Source: Sanghuangporus weigelae
Lineage: Eukaryota > Basidiomycota > Agaricomycetes > Hymenochaetales > Hymenochaetaceae
Direction of reading: 5' to 3'
NCBI GenBank assembly: GCA_033182465.1
Contig: CP137321.1
Span: forward strand, 310,001 to 374,000
Length of the DNA stretch: 64,000 nucleotides
The notes beneath the pieces were generated by a model. The model was not told the DNA's origin and did no database searches. It saw only the letters and a program-made list of their open reading frames with translations. Below, in pieces: positions 45,635 to 56,539 of this stretch (positions within the stretch are counted from its first letter, which is position 1; each line of letters begins with the position of its first letter). The translations under genes and the position numbers were made by a program.

Positions 45635-48600
45635 ATGCAAAATCTCTTTCGTCTTTTGTTCCCTTCTTCCAGCCACGATTCGTCCTACTCGTACTCAAAG
45701 GATTCCAGCTCGGCGCACGCACACGCACACGCACACGCATACGTGTCGTACTTCCTCACCCAGCTCGCACCCCTCCTCGTCCTCCTCGGCGTACCAGCTC
45801 TAGCGCTCATCGCGCACAATCGCATTCACTTACCTAGGAATTGGAATTGGAATTGGAATTGGAATTGGGACTCGGCGAAAGTTGTGAGAGTTGTGTATAT
45901 GGTGCTCGAGAGCCTGTTCGGCGTCACCTTGCCGCTCTCGTGGGTCTGGGGGAGTGCGAGCGGGAGGGAAGGGGAGGGGAGGGAGGAGAAGAGGAGGAAG
46001 AAGGAGAGAGGGAGGGAGAGGAGGAAGCGCGGTGCTAGTGCTAGTAGTGAGCTGTGCGCTTAGGTGGTGAATGAGCCTGAAGCTGATGCATGGTATAGTG
46101 TCGAGAGATGGACCGAGTGAAGTCGAGGAAGACGACTCGGACCTGTATTATCCTGGGCTCGTCAACATCTCTGGGACGTACTGCTTTCTCAACTCTGTCC
46201 TCCAAGTACGTACGACTGTGTGTATCGTGTCTTGCATCGCACTAATAATCTGTATGTATAGGCAACGGCGTCGCTGGCGTACCTCCAGCCCTACCTCGAC
46301 GCCATACACGCCCGCGCTGTAGACTTGGACGTACCGACCCCAGTCGTCGATACGCTGCAGGATACAATCAAAGGTGCGTGTGTGTGTCTCCTGATCATGA
46401 CTTCTCACTTCTGAGCTCTTCTTCGCTTTCTCTCGCTCGCCGACCTGCCCCGTGCGTGGTCTCCGCTTTATCCGCACTCGTTGACGTCCTCCCTCCTCAC
46501 GTCCCTCGCCGCTTCCTCCTTCCCTTTGTAATTCATTGCTCTTACAAACGACTCACAACGTATCTATCTATTTATCTATCTATCTGTCTATCAATAGCGC
46601 TCAACACACCGAAATCGTCTCGATCCGCCTTGCGTCCCGTTCCCATCATCAATGCGCTCTCGCAGCCCGCGCTCGGGCCCAGCGGCCGCGGGGGGCGCTC
46701 GAAGCTGTTCGCGTCGCGGGAGCACCAGGATGCGCAGGAGCTGTTCCAGTTGCTGTCGGAATGTATCAAGAGCGAGGCTCAGGCGGTCGATGCGGAAGCG
46801 CAGAGGGATAGAGGGCTCGGAGCGTTTACGTTCACGTCTTCTTCTTCTTCTTCCACTTCTTCGACCGTTTCCTCGCCGGGTTCGTCCTCCGGGTATCTAC
46901 CTCTGCGCGGGTCTGAGAACTTCGGTGCGGAAAGAGAGAGGGAGAGGGAGAGGGAGAACGAGCTGAGCGCGTTGAGCGTGTTCGACGGGCTGACCGCGAA
47001 CAGGCGGAGCTGCGTCGCCTGCGGGTACACGGAGGCGGTCATGCACTTCGCCTTCGCGACGTGGTCGCTCGCCCTCCCCTCTCTCAGCGGCTTCTCTTCT
47101 GTGGCTTCTTGTTCGCTGCAGGACTGCCTCGCGGAGTACACGCGCCTGGAGCTCCTGACGGACTGCGTGTGCCGCCGCTGCTCGATGCGCGCGACGCATG
47201 CGCGGCTGCGGGAGGAGGCGGAGCGGCTTGCGGAGGCGATCAAGGCGACGCCCACTGGTGTTGGCGCTGCGTCTGCGGGAGGAGGAGGAGCCGGCGAAAC
47301 TGGTCGCGCGAGCCAGCATAAGAAGAAGAAGGCGCGGGAGGCGAGGAAGCTCGAGAGATTGGTCGCGAGCGCGATCGAGGAAGGGCGGATCGAGGAGGAC
47401 TTGAAGGGCGTGAGGATGGAGAGGGTCGTCAGTCCTGCGTCGACGAAGCAGGCTATGATCGCTAGAGTGCGTTTTATCTTTCATTTGTTTGCTTTGTGTT
47501 TGTGTGTGTATGAATGCTGATTTGATTTTCTTTATGTTTTACTTTTTTATTTTTTATTTTTTTTCGGTGTCCAGCCACCTAAGATCCTCGTCCTCCACCT
47601 CAACCGTTCCCTGCACTTCAGTTCCTACGCCGGCCCCTCGCGGAACCCGATCCGGGTGCGCTTCCCCGAGGTATTAGATCTGACGCCATACACGACTTCA
47701 GGGCAGCTCTCCACGAAGCCCTCCGCGCCCATCTCAATTCCTCCTCCACCCCCGCCTGTCGGATCGGGCTCGGGCTCGGGCTCGGGCTCGGGTGCGGTAC
47801 AGATACAGAGGAGCACAACGCCCACGCAGGGGATGTACGACCATCCGCGCGTCCTGTACCGACTCAGTGCGGTCGTAGCGCATTATGGAGCGCATTCGTT
47901 CGGGCATTATGTTTGCTTCAGGCGGAAGCCGCGGTTTACTTCGGCTTCAAGGGATGACGAGAGGGATCGAAAGGGGAAGGCGAGAGAGGGGGAGAAGAGA
48001 GCGTACCCGACGATACCGCAGATGCCGTGTCCGTATGGATGTGATTGCCAGATGTGTACGACGTATGAGCCTGTGAGGGATTTCGACCCTTCCTCTTCGT
48101 CTTCTTCTTCTTCTTCCTCTTCGAACTTCAATTCCCCTTCGAGCTCTCAAATACACGCCCAGTCCTCATCGACCTCCACATCCACCCATTCATCTTCACA
48201 TCACCAAGCTACATCAAGTACGCAAAATCAAAATCGAACGCTCCGAGGGATGTATGCCTCGCCGCGTCCAGGTTCGGGAAGGGGCTGGCTCCGGATCAGC
48301 GACGACAGCGTCGAGGAAGTCGGGATAGAGCAGGTTCTCTCGGAAGGGAGCGGGGCGTTTCTGCTGTTCTACGAGCGCGTGCAGAGTCCGTGGGTCGCGC
48401 AGCGACCTTGGCACTCCTCCTCGATGCATTCGAGCACTGCCCTCCCAGAAGCAAGCCCGAATCAAGGGATTAGTGTTGATGTCGGTGTCGGTGTTGATAT
48501 GAGCGGAGCGAATGGGAGTGAGAGATTAGGTGTTGATGCGTTCCGGGGTGGACTGAAGACTGGATTAGGAGGAGGAGGAGGAGGAGCGAGAATGGGCGCA

Positions 48601-49917
48601 GGAGCGGGAATACCGTCGGGCCTCCCGATAGGGATAGGAGGAGGAGGGAGGGGGATGAATAGCGTATACCTCAGAACGCGCGGCACGCCCCGGAGCTCGG
48701 AAGAGACGGTTCGGCCTGCGGACGTGCATGCTTCTTCTTCTTCATCCGCTTCTTCATCCACTTCCACTTCCAATTCCACGTCCAATTCCACGTCCAATTC
48801 CACGTCGTCCTCTTTGTCCTCGCAGAATCTGGGTGCGAAGACGAGTAAAGATCGGGAGAGAGAGTTGTCGGAGAGACTTGCGGGCGTCGCTTCGGGTTCG
48901 GGCTTTTTGAATGGGGATACTCATGCAATAGGCGGGAGCGGGAGCGGGAGTGCTAGTGCGAGTGCTAGTTCCAGCTTGAGCTCTAGTTGGAGCGGGAGTT
49001 TGATGAGCGAGCTTGTGCGGCCGCGCGTTGTGAGGCGGACGACTGCTGGGAGGAGGGAGAAGGAGCGGGTTAGGGAGAGGAGCAGGAGTCGCAGTCGGAG
49101 TCCTAGTAGGAGTCCCCGTAGGAGTCCCAGTGGAAGCAGACTGGGGTCTACGGAAGCTGGAGTCGAAGGGAAAAGAAAAGGCAAGGAGAAGGAGGTGCGG
49201 GAAAGACCTGCTGAAAATCCCGCCGATGAAAGTCCAAACGGTCCAGCTGAGCCGCCGAACGGGTCAGCTATACCTTCCCTTCGTCCCCTTCCTAACGGCT
49301 CTGCCTCTGCCACTGCCTCTGCCTCTGGTGCACATACTGTCAAAATCAGCGATAAAGGAGGACAGGATGAGAACGAGGATGAGGTAGACCTAGTGCTATC
49401 GGAGAGTATCGTCAAAGTGGAGTTTGAGCTGCCCTCTCCTCCGCGGTCGAGGAGCTCGAGCCCAACGGGAGGAACGACGACGGCGGCGGCGGGTCCCGTG
49501 CGCACACCCGCTTCGAGCCGGACGTCGTCGAAGACATCTGCCGCTGTAGTAGGACTGGGACCGGGATCAGGACCGGCAGCGCCTCCGGCATCCTCACCCG
49601 TCTCGCCTTCCCCGCCTCCGTCACCCACTTCGCCGACATCGCCGGGCTCTCGTTCCTCCACTACCACCACCTCTCAGACGACCCCCTCCAGCCCGAAAAG
49701 AAGGAAGGGCAACAAAGGGAAAGCGGCCAAGCCGCGTGCGAGGGTGGCTTCGTCTTCGTCTTCGTCGAGGAATGGATTCGAGAACCGGAGTTCAAATCCG
49801 AGCTCGAACTCGACTGCGAGCGGGAGTGGGAGTGGGAGTAGACAGGCAAACGGCGGTGCGATCCTAGTCGACCGTCCCACCGCTGCACCTGCAGCTCCCG
49901 TCGGGCTACGCGCGTGA
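45635..49917 (+). CDS. UBP1: Membrane-anchored ubiquitin carboxyl-terminal hydrolase, Ubp1-like
   Basis: Five exons, 45635-46046, 46099-46205, 46262-46373, 46598-47466 and 47575-49917 (1,280 aa). A peptidase C19 (USP) deubiquitinase: Cys box GLVNISGTYCFLNSVLQ (Cys near residue 166), the QDAQELFQLLS motif, a zinc-ribbon-like pair of CxxC (SCVACG, CVCRRC), KILVLHLNRS, and the His box SAVVAHYGAHSFGHYVCF (about residues 598-615) followed by WLRISDDSVEE..FLLFYER. An N-terminal hydrophobic segment (YFLTQLAPLLVLLGVPALALI) matches the membrane anchor of yeast Ubp1. Unusual features are HAHAHAHA and NWNWNWNWNW repeats near the anchor and a tail of about 500 residues that is almost all Ser, Gly, Pro, Arg repeats (RSRSRSPSRSPRRSP, GSGSGSGSGSG). 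The start codon is uncertain; an in-frame ATG lies 99 bases upstream. Confidence 0.85.
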
Positions 49918-50315
49918 AGTCGTGACGCAGCCCGGGATGGGATGGGATGGGATAGATGCCTTTGGGGATGAGGGGAACGCTCAGAAGTTAAATATTACAC
50001 GGATATTTAGTCGCACATACAGATATATACAGATAAACAAGCCTCAGGCTCTACATGTATCTGGATTATATACACCGAATATAAAAGCAAGTAACTCTCT
50101 TGCTTCCCCGTTTTTTATTTTTATGCTTTTTCTCCTTGTATGTGCTGTACTCTATTGCGACGACCGAATTAGGATTCCAGGCTCGCGCTCACATATATAT
50201 ACATACTAATCCATGCTATGGAAAGACAGATAACTTCGTTCACTCGCCGGCGCTATAATCAACTCAAATAAATGATAAAAACCAATCTCTTAAGGCATGG
50301 ATATTGGTAAGATAC
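49918..50315. other. 3' flank of deubiquitinase gene
   Basis: AT-rich with a short GGGAT repeat near 49932-49952. No gene. Confidence 0.4.
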
Positions 50316-50318
50316 TAA

Positions 50319-50794
50319 GAGCCTGTTTGGTACTGCGGATAAGGGCGGATAGCTTATTCTTGGGTTAATATTGTGAGATCCGGACTTTCCCCGTTATGAG
50401 GTAATGCTGGTCGGCTGCAGTCGGCATGTGTTAATCACACTATGACAAAGCTGATCGACGCGATTGTCATATTTGGATTCATAGCTCTAAACACTTAACA
50501 GTAGCTTGTACTTAACTTTCATTGGGATATATACTGAGTACAACATTTTCCATGAAAGTATGCAAGCCGAATGGCATATTTACCTTCTCTATTTACCTTC
50601 TCTATGATTTGTTGTAAAGGCATGACTGAGGGAGATCCCTGCCATTTCTGGATCGGAAGGGTACGGATTTGAAAAATATGGGATGATTACATCAACTAAA
50701 CAAATAAAACCAAATAACCAAGGGAGACTCCGGATCTCACGATATTAACCCAAGGATAAGCTATCCGCCCTTATCCGCGGTACCAAACAGGCTC
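50319..50794. mobile_element. Tourist-like MITE (PIF/Harbinger type), 476 bp
   Basis: Terminal inverted repeats of about 65 bases: the left begins GAGCCTGTTTGGTACTGCGG, and the right end is its reverse complement with few mismatches (TACCGCGG; CCTTGGG for TCTTGGG; ATCGTGAG for ATTGTGAG). The element is flanked by a direct TAA (50316-50318 and 50795-50797). TIRs starting G(A/G)GCCTGTTTGG with a three-base TAA/TTA target duplication are characteristic of PIF/Harbinger Tourist elements. There is no coding capacity. The high TIR identity suggests a fairly recent insertion. Confidence 0.85.
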
Positions 50795-50797
50795 TAA

Positions 50798-51438
50798 GTA
50801 GATACATGGGTAAAGTAATATACATTGGCCAGGGGTTCTTAAGACCGTTTGCAGGGGAAAGGAAAAGATAGATCAGCGGTATAAGGCCGCAAAAATCCTA
50901 TGAGGGTTGGAAGATACGGGATAAAGTACTTTGGCTATTATCCAGTGCAGTCAGTACGTAGATTGGACTCGTTTAACATACATATATTGTGATGGTAGAA
51001 AATAAATACGTGGAAAAAGCCTGGTCCGGTGCTGACCGGCGGTAAAACCACTAATGTAACACGACAAACAGTCCCCTCCCGGCCCAAACGGGCACACTCG
51101 ACCGCACGCCGAGTCCGCAGCGACGCGAGCGTCACCACTCAAGCGAGAGCCGTAGCCCAGTTGCACAGGATGCGACGCCCGCAGGGGGGTAACCAGGGGC
51201 TGGCGTCTCGGGATGGGAAATAGAGGGCAGTGCGCGATGGCGCAGGGTGAAGGCGGGAGTGATGACCCAGATCCCTACTGGGGAAACAGGCCGCAATGAC
51301 CGGAGGGTAGGTGGTGCTGTAACCCTGCACTGAGGGGGCCCATTAACCGCTGGTCGACGGACGATGGCCAGTCGTTGGGTGCGAAAGGCAGCGATGAGAA
51401 ATTTTCCCACACTCGATGATGGTGGTTGGAAGTCAAGG
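50798..51438. other. Intergenic, no gene seen
   Basis: About 640 bases between the MITE and tRNA-Ile; GC content rises toward the tRNA gene. No feature was recognised. Confidence 0.4.
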
Positions 51439-51526
51439 GGCCTGTTAGCTCAGTTGGTTAGAGTGTGGTGCTAATATCAACAACTCAACTACGCCAAGGT
51501 CACAGGTTCGACCCCTGTACAGGCCA
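51439..51526 (+). tRNA. tRNA-Ile(AAU) with intron, second copy
   Basis: Acceptor GGCCTGT/ACAGGCC pairs perfectly, discriminator A; D arm AGCTCAGTTGGTTAGAGT, anticodon stem TGGTG/CGCCA, loop CTAATA with a 14-base intron, T arm CACAGGTTCGACCCCTGT. Five T residues follow at about 51542. The anticodon and T arms are identical to the copy at 42193, while the acceptor stem and intron differ. Confidence 0.92.
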
Positions 51527-52082
51527 TCGAGACCCAAACGTATTTTTGTTGTTCTGATTCAACAGTCTCGGTATGTATGGCCGGTTGAAGAAAGCCGTGC
51601 CTTGCATACATAAGTGTTTGACTACTCGAGCCTCCCCTCTCCGGATTCATGTACATATCTATCATACTCCTTTTTTTCTCTCGATATAGTGTTTTTGATC
51701 ATATTACGCCAGCATGAAGAGATGGAAAGAAACAAACAAAGATCGGCATACCGTGTTATTGCGATGCAGTAGAGATGAGATGTTTGTTTTTCACGAAGTG
51801 CAGATCGCTGGATTTGTCCTGGATCAACTTCTCTCTCACACACGCACACACAATTGATTCAATTTGACGACGGTCGATGAGATATCGTCGACAAACGAGG
51901 TTTTTATTCATAACAGGTACAATCAAACAAACACATAGCCAAAACACAAGTCCGCGGCGCATACTACATGTAAAAACTAAAAGAGCTCTAGATTTGACAT
52001 GACATGGTATCTTGTACTACTATGCAATGCAGCGCGACGAATTACATGCCCGAAAGGGCTGACACGGGGGTCGGGATGGAGT
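51527..52082. other. Intergenic, hydrophobin 3' side
   Basis: AT-rich spacer with no supported gene. Confidence 0.45.
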
Positions 52083-52621
52083 TTAGAGCGACAGGTTGAC
52101 GGGGATGCAGCCGAGGGAAATGAGGTTGCCTAGAAAAAACATTTTTAATTCAGTGAGCAAAGGGGAACGTAAGAGAAATCGACGCGTACCATGGCTGTTG
52201 TCCTCGCAGCAGACAGGATGAGCCGAGCTACAGATAGAAAAGGAAGTTCGTTGAGGTTGAGAAAAGAGTGTACTTCTAGAAAAGTAAGATGCAGAGTAAC
52301 TTACCAGCCTGATGTACCCGTGCCAATAACAGATATCGGGTTGCAAGTCAGGCCGACGGGGATGTCAAGGCCATCGAGGACGATGCCGAGGAGACCAAGG
52401 AGGCCCGCAGCATCAGAGCTACCTGCCGACTGAACGGAGTTGCAGCACTGGAGGTCACCGGTGTTGCACTGGCTCGCGGCTTGCGTTGCCGTGGAAGTCG
52501 CGGTAACGGTGACAGTAGACGTTGCCGCAGGCTTGGTGGTCGGAGAACCTCCTCCCGGCATGGGTGTGGCGGCAGCAAGGATGGGGAGAGCGAGCAGAGC
52601 GATATATTTGTTGAAGATCAT
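52083..52621 (-). CDS. Class I hydrophobin
   Basis: Three exons, 52621-52305, 52227-52190 and 52129-52083 (133 aa). Hydrophobins are secreted proteins that assemble at air-water interfaces and coat aerial hyphae, spores and fruiting bodies. The signal peptide is followed by a Pro/Thr/Ser-rich spacer ([19 protein letters not shown]). The eight cysteines follow the hydrophobin order: C, CC, C in exon 1 ([19 protein letters not shown]), C and CC in exon 2 ([12 protein letters not shown]), and the last C in exon 3 ([11 protein letters not shown]). The spacing between the second cysteine pair and the end fits class I. Intron positions just before the fifth cysteine and before the last are usual for agaricomycete hydrophobins. 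A TATA box lies about 110 bases upstream. Confidence 0.95.
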
Positions 52622-52730
52622 TGTGATTTCTTAGAACGCGGTTTAAACTAGTAAAGCTTGTGAGGAGAGAAGTTAGACGTTAACTGGGTTGAGTAGACGA
52701 CTGAAGTTTCAACCACGAAAACAGACGGTC

Positions 52731-52738
52731 TTTTATAA
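52731..52738 (-). promoter_or_regulatory. TATA box of the hydrophobin gene
   Basis: TTATAAAA on the minus strand, about 110 bases before the hydrophobin start codon; strong TATA boxes are common in highly expressed hydrophobin genes. Confidence 0.5.
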
Positions 52739-54569
52739 CCGTTGGTGGTGGTCTGTGCGTATTCTGTTGCGCATGATCTGGTCAAAGATGATGAGCTATA
52801 CCAGGATTCCTCAGAAAACCGATGGATGCCTAAGCCTAATCTGGATATGAATGACTGAATTGAGGAGCCAGGACTGAGGCAGTCCGGATAAAACGGGTCC
52901 AAATTTAGGTGAGGGCCAGCGCTGAAAGGACGAAGGAACGAAGCATTCTTGCAATGTACTCTATTCCGGCCTTCCTTCTGCCCGTTCTGTTCGTCAAAGC
53001 ATCAAGTTGGCCGAAGCGGTAAATTAAGCACGTCCCTTCAGGCGCTGTTACGTGAGAGACGTATACACACCTTCGGACAAATCAATTTACTTGCGTCCGA
53101 ACAGAGGAACGATGATGCTAACAAGTGTCGGGGATGAAACGCCCCTTACATTGGTTGGAGCAGAAGCGAGCTCTTCCAATTCGTTCTGGAGAGCTTTCAG
53201 GTACCCGCCAAAACATGTTGCTTCAGCAATGCATATTGAGAGTCTCCACTGCGGGCCGAGCTTGGTCACATTCCCGCCTCGTCAATGCGGATGCCTTTTC
53301 TTAGCAGCCCACCAAGATCCGATGATACCTGAGAGTGACTAAAGGCACCGAGTGTTTGATATATTGAACATGTTCATCTCAACAGAGTTGGAGAAAATAC
53401 TGACGTCGAAGCGGGAACAAAAAGGCTAGAAGATTTTAAGATATTTAGGTCATCTATGATTTGACGTGTCGATTTCAGTGTACTTCACCTTTTGGCCCCA
53501 AGGGGTGAGAAGCCGTCATTTGTTTTCCGTCCAAAGAATATGTAGAAATCTCGATTGAAGCGTTATTTTTCCGTATGTCATGAAAGAAGCTGATCTCGTT
53601 TGCCCCCCCACGCCATGAACATGCGCACACAGTATTGATGTTAATATTAGATTAGCACTGACGCAATTGATTTTGAAATTGACCTGTATTAAGCATGATT
53701 GACAATCAAAATCCTCCACAATATCACAACGCGAACGTAGTGCGGCATCCACGCGCGCGACTTGCGGATCTTTGCGGTATACCAGCGTTTCCGCCGCCTT
53801 GAAGTTCCCGAAAACTATTGAATAGAATGAGTGCTCGGGTATTTTCTTGCCCTGTCCATCAAAGAAAAAGCATTGAATCATGGCTCGCACCACAAGGTCC
53901 TTTTGTCCCTGGCGGATGTAAAGCGTTTATAATGGGGTCTTTCGCGATGAATTGGCGGTTGCTCCGCTTTTAAAAGGAAAGCGGGATGCCCACTCGGACG
54001 TCTGACGCTTTGTAGCACGAAGAAACTATACAGCGGCACCAGAACAACACCGCGATGACGTCCTTGCGGCCCATTTCAGCCAGTCCAAACTCGATGAAAG
54101 GGCTGAAGGCACAACAAAGACAACGATCGAGACGTTTCCATGTCAGAAACAAAGCGATAGGCACAATTCGCTAGCATGATCGAGGAAACCATCAGTTTCT
54201 GCTAGAAGTGCTGATGTAGCATTGTCGTTATGTTTCGCTGTCATAGTCCAATTCAGCGGCTATTGACTAAGGTAAGTCTTGACGTAGCGCTTCTCTTGAA
54301 AATATCAACAATATCATAAGAGTAAGCTCCCAGCACTCCCACCTTGCAGAAGAAATGAAGTTTCGCGAACGATACGTAGCGGTGGTTATTGCTCAACTTG
54401 AAAACCTGCTGATGATCAGATGGAAAGCTGGTCACGTGCGATGATCCCTAAAGTGTATATTTGTAATGATCCCACAAGCGGCGTCTGGAAAGCTCGAGAC
54501 TCGAGATAGTTTACGTACAACAACCGCACACTTAAACATCGAAGCATCGTGCAAGTCTCTACGCGAAAC
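52739..54569. other. Gene-poor region with unassigned minus-strand pieces
   Basis: About 1.8 kb. On the minus strand, protein-like pieces occur at about 53893-53700 (KKIPEHSFYSIVFGNFKAAE) and 54435-54330 (DHQQVFKLSNNHRYVSFAKL), but no intron arrangement joins them convincingly and no family is recognised. They may be a gene I cannot resolve or a relic. The rest shows nothing clear. Confidence 0.3.
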
Positions 54570-55278
54570 ATGGCTCTCAACTGGGCGATGCTGGATCAGC
54601 GAAGGAACCCTATTCCTCTTCCAAATGAAGTGACCGTCTTGTCAATCGACGATGGTGCAGAAGTACAGTTGTTCATCCCCAACGCCCCGCCCGTCCAGGG
54701 CTCGACCGCTGGGGGTACAGGTGGTGAGAAGAAGTTGAAAGAAACGGGGCGAATATACTTGACAGATCAGCGAGTATGCAAGGGTCTCCGTCCAAAAGAT
54801 CTATTCTGCTCATCTAAACTGCGGCTAACTTCCTAACTTCTAGCTGCTTTTCCTCGCTTCTCCGAATCCGACATTCGAAACTCTCACAGTCCCTCTGAGT
54901 AACATCCTCTCCACATCCTTCCAGCAGCCAGTCTTTGGTTCGAATTATCTTGAACTTGAAATTAGGCCGTCGCCGGACGGTGGACTCGTATCGGGCACGC
55001 GAGCGGAAATTAGATTGAAGGATCGCGGTTTGTTCCAGTTCGTTAGTGTCCTAGAGAAGAGCCGCGAGCGTGCGATTTATATGAAGCGCCAAACCGAAAG
55101 CGAGGCAGATACACTCCGTATGTATTCGTGGCTCTGATTGTGGGATCAATTTGGTCTGACGAGTATGAATCTAGCGTTGTATGAGACTCGCAGTGCTGAT
55201 CGTACACCAGAGCCTTCGAGCTCAAGGGCTCCTCCAACTCCTGCACCTGGCGACCTACCACCTGCGTATGATGGATGA
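54570..55278 (+). CDS. WBP2-like protein (GRAM-like domain, PPxY tail)
   Basis: Three exons, 54570-54773, 54844-55117 and 55175-55278 (193 aa). The single domain has the PH-GRAM-like pattern of WW-domain-binding protein 2: MALNWAMLDQRRNPIPLPNE, a GRIYLTDQRLLFLASPNP strand block, and LSNILSTSFQQPVFGSNYLE with IRLKDRGLFQFVSVLEKSRE. The short tail is Pro/Ser-rich and ends LPPAYDG, a PPxY motif able to bind WW domains such as those of Rsp5/NEDD4-type ubiquitin ligases. Animal WBP2 is a transcription coactivator; the fungal role is unknown. It is convergent with RRP7, with only 57 bases between the stop codons. Confidence 0.85.
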
Positions 55279-55335
55279 GATTTTGTTATTTGAGTAAGAT
55301 TGATAAAGGCGATGTACCTTGAATAGTAATTGGAA

Positions 55336-56044
55336 TTAATACGGCTTGTAGCGCTTCGCCTCCTTGAGCTTTTCGACCTTCTCCAAATCCTCCTTCCATT
55401 TCCTCTTGAGCTCGATAAGTTCTGAAAATGATGCATATCAGCCTAATGATGCCTCCGGATCGACGAAGTCCTTTACCTTGTCTCTTCTTCTCGTGCTTTT
55501 GGAAGGCATAGAAGCCCTCCTTCTCAGCCTTCCTCTTTTTCTTCTTGGTAGCGGTCTCCCCCGTTTCTTGGAATTGCTTAGTGGCAACGGAAACACCCCC
55601 TCCAAGCGTCTTGCCATATGCACCACCACGCGTTACGAGAGTGAAGCCGTCCTCGTCTACTATTGCCTCTCCCTTGCGGTATTCGCTAGACCTCTTACGT
55701 TTCGCTTCTTCATAGTCGTAGACTGCGATCGCACTTTCTGCATGAGCACGGATGGCGTCCAGGGGAGGACGCATAGCGGAATACAGAGCCTTGTAATGCG
55801 CAAGACCCCGAGGCTCTGGGGAATTTGGCCAGAGACGAGGCTTGTGAGGAGGTGTAAGGGCTTTTGTTAGAGAGGACGCGTCCAAAAAGACGACAAAAGC
55901 TGTTCGACCTGTCTGGCGGAAGGTCCGCAGAGGTGTACTCGGAAGAGGAATGAGGGTGGGTCGTTCATCCTTTATCTTGGATTTCTTCGGCTTTTTGGCT
56001 GGTCGACCTTCGTCTACTTCTATGGACTCGTCTTTGTCCTGCCC

Positions 56045-56078
<34 letters not shown>

Positions 56079-56368
56079 CTTTCTTCAAGAGAATTCAATG
56101 CCTCTTCTTCTGCTGCTCGCTGATCGAATACGACTTTCTCGACCATCCCGTCCGCTTTAAAAAACAGCGTAAGTTCGCGTTCCGTCGTGTCAGGAGGGAC
56201 GTTTACGAGGAAAAGTGTACGGTCACTCGGTAGAACATCAGGCACATCCTTTCTTGTGGGTTTCTTTACAGCAGTATGTTGTTTTGCATATAAGATATGT
56301 GTGGCATCCTTTGAATAGACAACCGGAAGTATAGCAAAGCCAGAAAGCGTGCTAGGAAGCCCAACCAT
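55336..56368 (-). CDS. RRP7: Ribosomal RNA-processing protein 7
   Basis: Two exons, 56368-55477 and 55421-55336 (325 aa). Rrp7 is a nucleolar small-subunit processome factor needed for early 18S rRNA processing (UTP-C/CURI complex). The N-terminal RRM-like part (TLFLVNVPPDTTERELTLFF) is followed by an acidic run with ten consecutive Asp (about residue 100), a Lys-rich patch, and the conserved C-terminal RRP7 domain: VDEDGFTLVTRGGAYG, GFYAFQKHEKKRQ, ELIELKRKWKEDLEKVEKLK, ending AKRYKPY. The final exon encodes the conserved last 28 residues. The gene is divergent from CDC7, with 171 bases between start codons, and convergent with the WBP2-like gene. Confidence 0.95.
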
Positions 56369-56420
56369 AGCTGGTGAAGCAAAGCAAAGAAATTTCTTCG
56401 ACGCGAACTACTGATTACGT

Positions 56421-56426
56421 ACGCGT
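56421..56426. promoter_or_regulatory. MluI cell-cycle box (ACGCGT) in the RRP7/CDC7 divergent promoter
   Basis: A palindromic ACGCGT lies 114 bases before the CDC7 start. This hexamer is the MBF (Mbp1/Swi6) site of G1/S genes in ascomycetes. A single hexamer can occur by chance. Confidence 0.45.
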
Positions 56427-56446
56427 GTGACGAATCTTGTCGCGCT

Positions 56447-56452
56447 CACGTG
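56447..56452. promoter_or_regulatory. CACGTG E-box between RRP7 and CDC7
   Basis: A perfect CACGTG, the usual bHLH factor site, lies midway in the 171-base divergent spacer. Confidence 0.35.
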
Positions 56453-56539
56453 TGTACTTCTGTTTGGCATGCGCGCGTCTTCAACCTCCCCCTTAGGTGG
56501 CAATATCGTCCTCCCGGCCATCGAGCTCGTCGTTGGCTG

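Noticed and set aside
48462-49670. Long minus-strand frames opposite the deubiquitinase tail (rich in WNWTWNW-like and Val/Gly/Glu repeats)
   Set aside because: They mirror simple repeats of the plus-strand coding sequence and have no start context, introns or family motif.
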